From positions 1-7,387 of the forward strand of contig JBEEFX010000129.1 in NCBI GenBank assembly GCA_041166365.1: 7,387 nt of DNA, given 5' to 3'. A program made the position numbers and the translations under genes. The DNA is from DASUCS01 sp041166365 (GTDB taxonomy: Bacteria > Actinomycetota > Acidimicrobiia > Acidimicrobiales > JACDCH01). The notes under the pieces were generated by a model. It searched no databases and had not been told where the DNA came from. It worked only from the letters and a program-made list of their open reading frames with translations. This document shows positions 5,900 to 7,387 of this stretch, in pieces; the stretch's first letter is position 1, and each line of letters begins with the position of its first letter.

Positions 5900-6460
5900 T
5901 CATTCCGGTTTGGGCCAGAGCCTCCGTGCGAGCCGCCCGATGGCCACGCCGGTGATCGCGCCGGCCACGACATCGGACGCGTGGTGGATCTTCACGTACG
6001 TCCGGCTCGAGGCCACGACTGCGGCGGCGGCGTAGTACACGGGCCACAGCGGATCGTCTTCGGCGAGCAGTGTGGCGGCGGCGAACGCGGCGCTCGCGTG
6101 TCCGCTCGGGAAGCTGCTGCTGCGCGGGCGGCGGAGGCGGTGAGGCCGAGGCGTGTCGGACAGCCACTCTGGGCGTCGGCGCCGGAAGAACGATTTCACG
6201 ACCCCGTTGATGAGCAGTGATTCGGCGGCCAACACGCCCGAGAGGCGAAAGGCCTCGTCGGCTCGTCGCTCCGAGGTGAGGCCCCGCGCCGCGCCGAGGA
6301 GATGCCAGATCAGCGAGAAGTCGCCGAGCTCCGATGCGGCGTAGAAGAGCCGGTCGGCAGTCTTGTGGCCGCGCAGCGCGTCGAACGCGCCATCGACGCG
6401 ATCGTCGAATGCCCGAAGGCGCGAGGCGAGATCAGTCAGCGAGGGCTGCGTGAGGTTCAA
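5900..6460 (-). CDS. PAP2-family phosphatase (membrane lipid phosphatase type)
   Basis: All three phosphatase motifs of the PAP2/acid phosphatase superfamily are present. Counted from the proposed start they are K89-x6-R96-P97, the PSGH motif at 118-121, and R153-x5-H159-x3-D163 (SRTYVKIHHASD). H121, R153, H159 and D163 are the expected catalytic residues. Hydrophobic segments around 69-90 and 121-173, rich in Ala, Val and Ile, fit a small membrane protein of about 186 residues that removes phosphate from phosphatidate, undecaprenyl or prenyl pyrophosphate or similar lipids. The start is uncertain: the mature protein contains no methionine. TTG at 6460 gives a 29-base overlap with the nuclease gene; TTG at 6469 and GTG at 6511, the latter with a GAGG upstream, are alternatives. 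The gene is probably translationally coupled to the nuclease gene and lies 28 bases before the DsbA-like gene. The family is sure; the substrate is not. Confidence 0.88.
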   Translation of the reverse strand: MNLTQPSLTDLASRLRAFDDRVDGAFDALRGHKTADRLFYAASELGDFSLIWHLLGAARGLTSERRADEAFRLSGVLAAESLLINGVVKSFFRRRRPEWLSDTPRPHRLRRPRSSSFPSGHASAAFAAATLLAEDDPLWPVYYAAAAVVASSRTYVKIHHASDVVAGAITGVAIGRLARRLWPKPE

Positions 6461-7295
6461 CGGCGGCAAGGTGTTCGAGAGTAGCGGCCGACCGAATGGC
6501 GGCCCCCACACGCGCACCCTCGGCGATGTCGCCGCCGAACGCGGGGCAGTAGACCCGGAAGGAGCAGTACTCGCACAGCTTTGACGGCTTGGGGCGGAAG
6601 TCGTCCCGCTCGCAGGCACGCTCCACGGCTGACCAGATGGCGCCGACTTTGCGCTCGATGGCGCGGCTCGACTGCTCGGAGGGCGTCGTGCTGATCTCGA
6701 GCGGATCGGCGAGGTAGAGCAGCTTCACGCGAGCCGGACGGCGGCCGAAGTTGCGCTCGCACAGCAGTGAGTAGAACTGCACGCCGTCGAGGCGGCCGTT
6801 CTCGAACTTCTCCAGAGGCGCACGGCCCGTCTTGTAGTCGACGACGACGAGCTCCCCGTCGCCGTCGAGCTCCAAGCGATCGATGATGCCGCGGACGCGC
6901 ACTCCGCCGACCTCGGCGTCGAGCATCACCTCGATACCGATCGGCCGGATCGTGGTCGGGTCTTCCAACAGGAAGTACTGCCGCACGAGGTGCTCGGCAT
7001 CGTCGAGGAACGACGCTTCGTCGTCGGGGCCGAGGTGGAGATCGACGAATTCCGGGTCGGTGCGGATCGCACCGAACGCCGTGTCGAGGCAGGTGAGCGC
7101 GGCCGCGATCGTGCGCTCGGCGGGCTCGAGCAGGAAGAGCCCTTCGAGTGCGGCGTGGACGAGCGTGCCCTTGGTGAGCCAGGGAGAAGCGGGCTCGGGG
7201 AGCCGGTCGATCGTGGCGAACCGGAACGCCAGCGCGCAGTCGGTGAAGGCGGCGACCTTCGATGGCGACAGCGTGCGGGGTGGTTCCAACGGCAT
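6432..7295 (-). CDS. RecB-family PD-(D/E)XK nuclease with Cas4/AddB-like Fe-S cysteines
   Basis: This 287-residue exonuclease-like protein has the N-terminal SPSKVAAFTDC signature (10-20) and KGTLVHAALEG (42-52, H47). The nuclease core follows: GIIDRLE (136-142, D139) and VVDYKTGR (151-158, D153 and K155), then the QFYSLL motif (173-178, Q173 and Y175). C20 plus the C-terminal cluster C241-x2-C244-x5-C250 is the four-cysteine pattern that binds a 4Fe-4S cluster in Cas4 and AddB. Metal-dependent DNA end processing is expected. Single-domain proteins of this size are widespread in Actinobacteria outside CRISPR loci, and no CRISPR array or other cas gene is present here. The ATG at 7295 is preferred; a GTG at 7310 would add five residues. 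Neither has a well-spaced ribosome binding site. It is the first visible gene of unit A and overlaps the PAP2 gene. Confidence 0.93.
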   Translation of the reverse strand: MPLEPPRTLSPSKVAAFTDCALAFRFATIDRLPEPASPWLTKGTLVHAALEGLFLLEPAERTIAAALTCLDTAFGAIRTDPEFVDLHLGPDDEASFLDDAEHLVRQYFLLEDPTTIRPIGIEVMLDAEVGGVRVRGIIDRLELDGDGELVVVDYKTGRAPLEKFENGRLDGVQFYSLLCERNFGRRPARVKLLYLADPLEISTTPSEQSSRAIERKVGAIWSAVERACERDDFRPKPSKLCEYCSFRVYCPAFGGDIAEGARVGAAIRSAATLEHLAAVEPHAALAD

Positions 7296-7301
7296 GCCCC
7301 G

Positions 7302-7307
7302 ATTGTG
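7302..7307 (-). promoter_or_regulatory. Possible leaderless -10 element of the nuclease gene
   Basis: CACAAT on the minus strand, four of six matches to TATAAT, ends exactly 6 bases before the ATG at 7295. A weak TTCACT lies 15 bases further upstream. The same spacing is seen ahead of the LLM gene. Pattern-based suggestion only. Confidence 0.3.
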
Positions 7308-7349
7308 CACGAGGGGTGAGACAGTGAATGGGACCCCTCGCGGGTTTTC

Positions 7350-7387
7350 CCTGGCAAACAGACACAGATCTGTGTCGTTTTGCCAGG
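7350..7387. repeat. 38-base near-perfect palindrome at the right window edge
   Basis: Two 19-base arms meet with no spacer at AGATCT (7366-7371). The left arm is CCTGGCAAACAGACACAGA; the right arm is its reverse complement except for two adjacent positions (CA versus AC), 17 of 19 matched. It lies about 55 bases upstream of the nuclease ATG and reaches the last base shown, so it may be longer. As RNA it would be a strong hairpin; neither side of the visible part carries a T run. It could be an actinobacterial-type terminator for a gene to the right, an operator, or one copy of a dispersed palindromic repeat. Confidence 0.75.

Noticed and set aside
3475..5955. Several long plus-strand open frames (249, 383 and 278 codons)
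   Set aside because: They mirror the WS/DGAT, SxxK and DsbA-like genes, have low-complexity Arg/Ala/Gly composition and no domain.
5872..5973. A 34-codon upstream extension of the DsbA-like frame
   Set aside because: It overlaps the PAP2 3' end, is Pro/Gly/Arg-rich and precedes a better ATG with a GGAG site.
6432..7295. CRISPR-Cas locus suggested by a Cas4-like protein
   Set aside because: No direct-repeat array, cas1, cas2 or effector gene is visible; stand-alone proteins of this type are common in Actinobacteria.
7350..7387. Terminal inverted repeat of an insertion sequence or a CRISPR-like repeat
   Set aside because: The arms are adjacent rather than flanking an element, no transposase is present and no second copy occurs in the window.

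Overview
The window is gene-dense, high-G+C bacterial DNA (about two thirds G+C by eye). Gene content points to an actinobacterium: an F420-type luciferase-like oxidoreductase, a WS/DGAT wax ester/triacylglycerol synthase, a DUF2207 membrane protein and a Cas4-like RecB-family nuclease. Frequent GTG/TTG starts, tight gene overlaps and possible leaderless leading genes fit this. A lineage such as Acidimicrobiia is possible, but nothing here settles the rank. No rRNA, tRNA, transposase, prophage gene or CRISPR array was seen.

Layout. Eight of nine genes read leftward (minus strand) in two transcription units. Unit A, from the right edge: Cas4-like Fe-S nuclease (6432-7295), PAP2 phosphatase overlapping its end (5900-6460), a DsbA-fold protein with a one-cysteine active site (5263-5871), a cytoplasmic SxxK serine hydrolase of the beta-lactamase/esterase fold (4193-5230), and a WS/DGAT acyltransferase (2773-4182). 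Gaps are 10-33 bases or overlaps, so cotranscription is likely. Unit B: LLM-class oxidoreductase (1393-2376), classical SDR dehydrogenase (538-1329), and the N-terminal part of a secreted/membrane DUF2207 protein cut by the left edge (1-541). Between the units, one small rightward gene (2581-2760, 59 codons) is divergent from unit B and convergent with unit A, 12 bases from the end of the acyltransferase gene.

How the genes may work together. In unit A, a PAP2 phosphatase could supply diacylglycerol, the WS/DGAT enzyme could acylate it to triacylglycerol, and the SxxK hydrolase could act on esters, so a neutral-lipid theme is reasonable but inferred. The nuclease has no evident link to lipids and may simply lead the operon. 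In unit B, the LLM and SDR enzymes are both redox enzymes and may act on the same carbonyl/alcohol or lipid-derived substrate; that substrate cannot be read from sequence.

The less ordinary signals are non-coding: a 38-base near-perfect palindrome at the right edge (7350-7387); a 7-bp-arm inverted repeat and a separate 42-base hairpin ahead of the small gene; hairpins around the ribosome binding sites of the DsbA-like and SxxK genes; -10-like hexamers exactly 6 bases before the ATG of both leading leftward genes; and a tandem 15-base duplication inside the small gene. I found no convincing wholly new multi-gene system.
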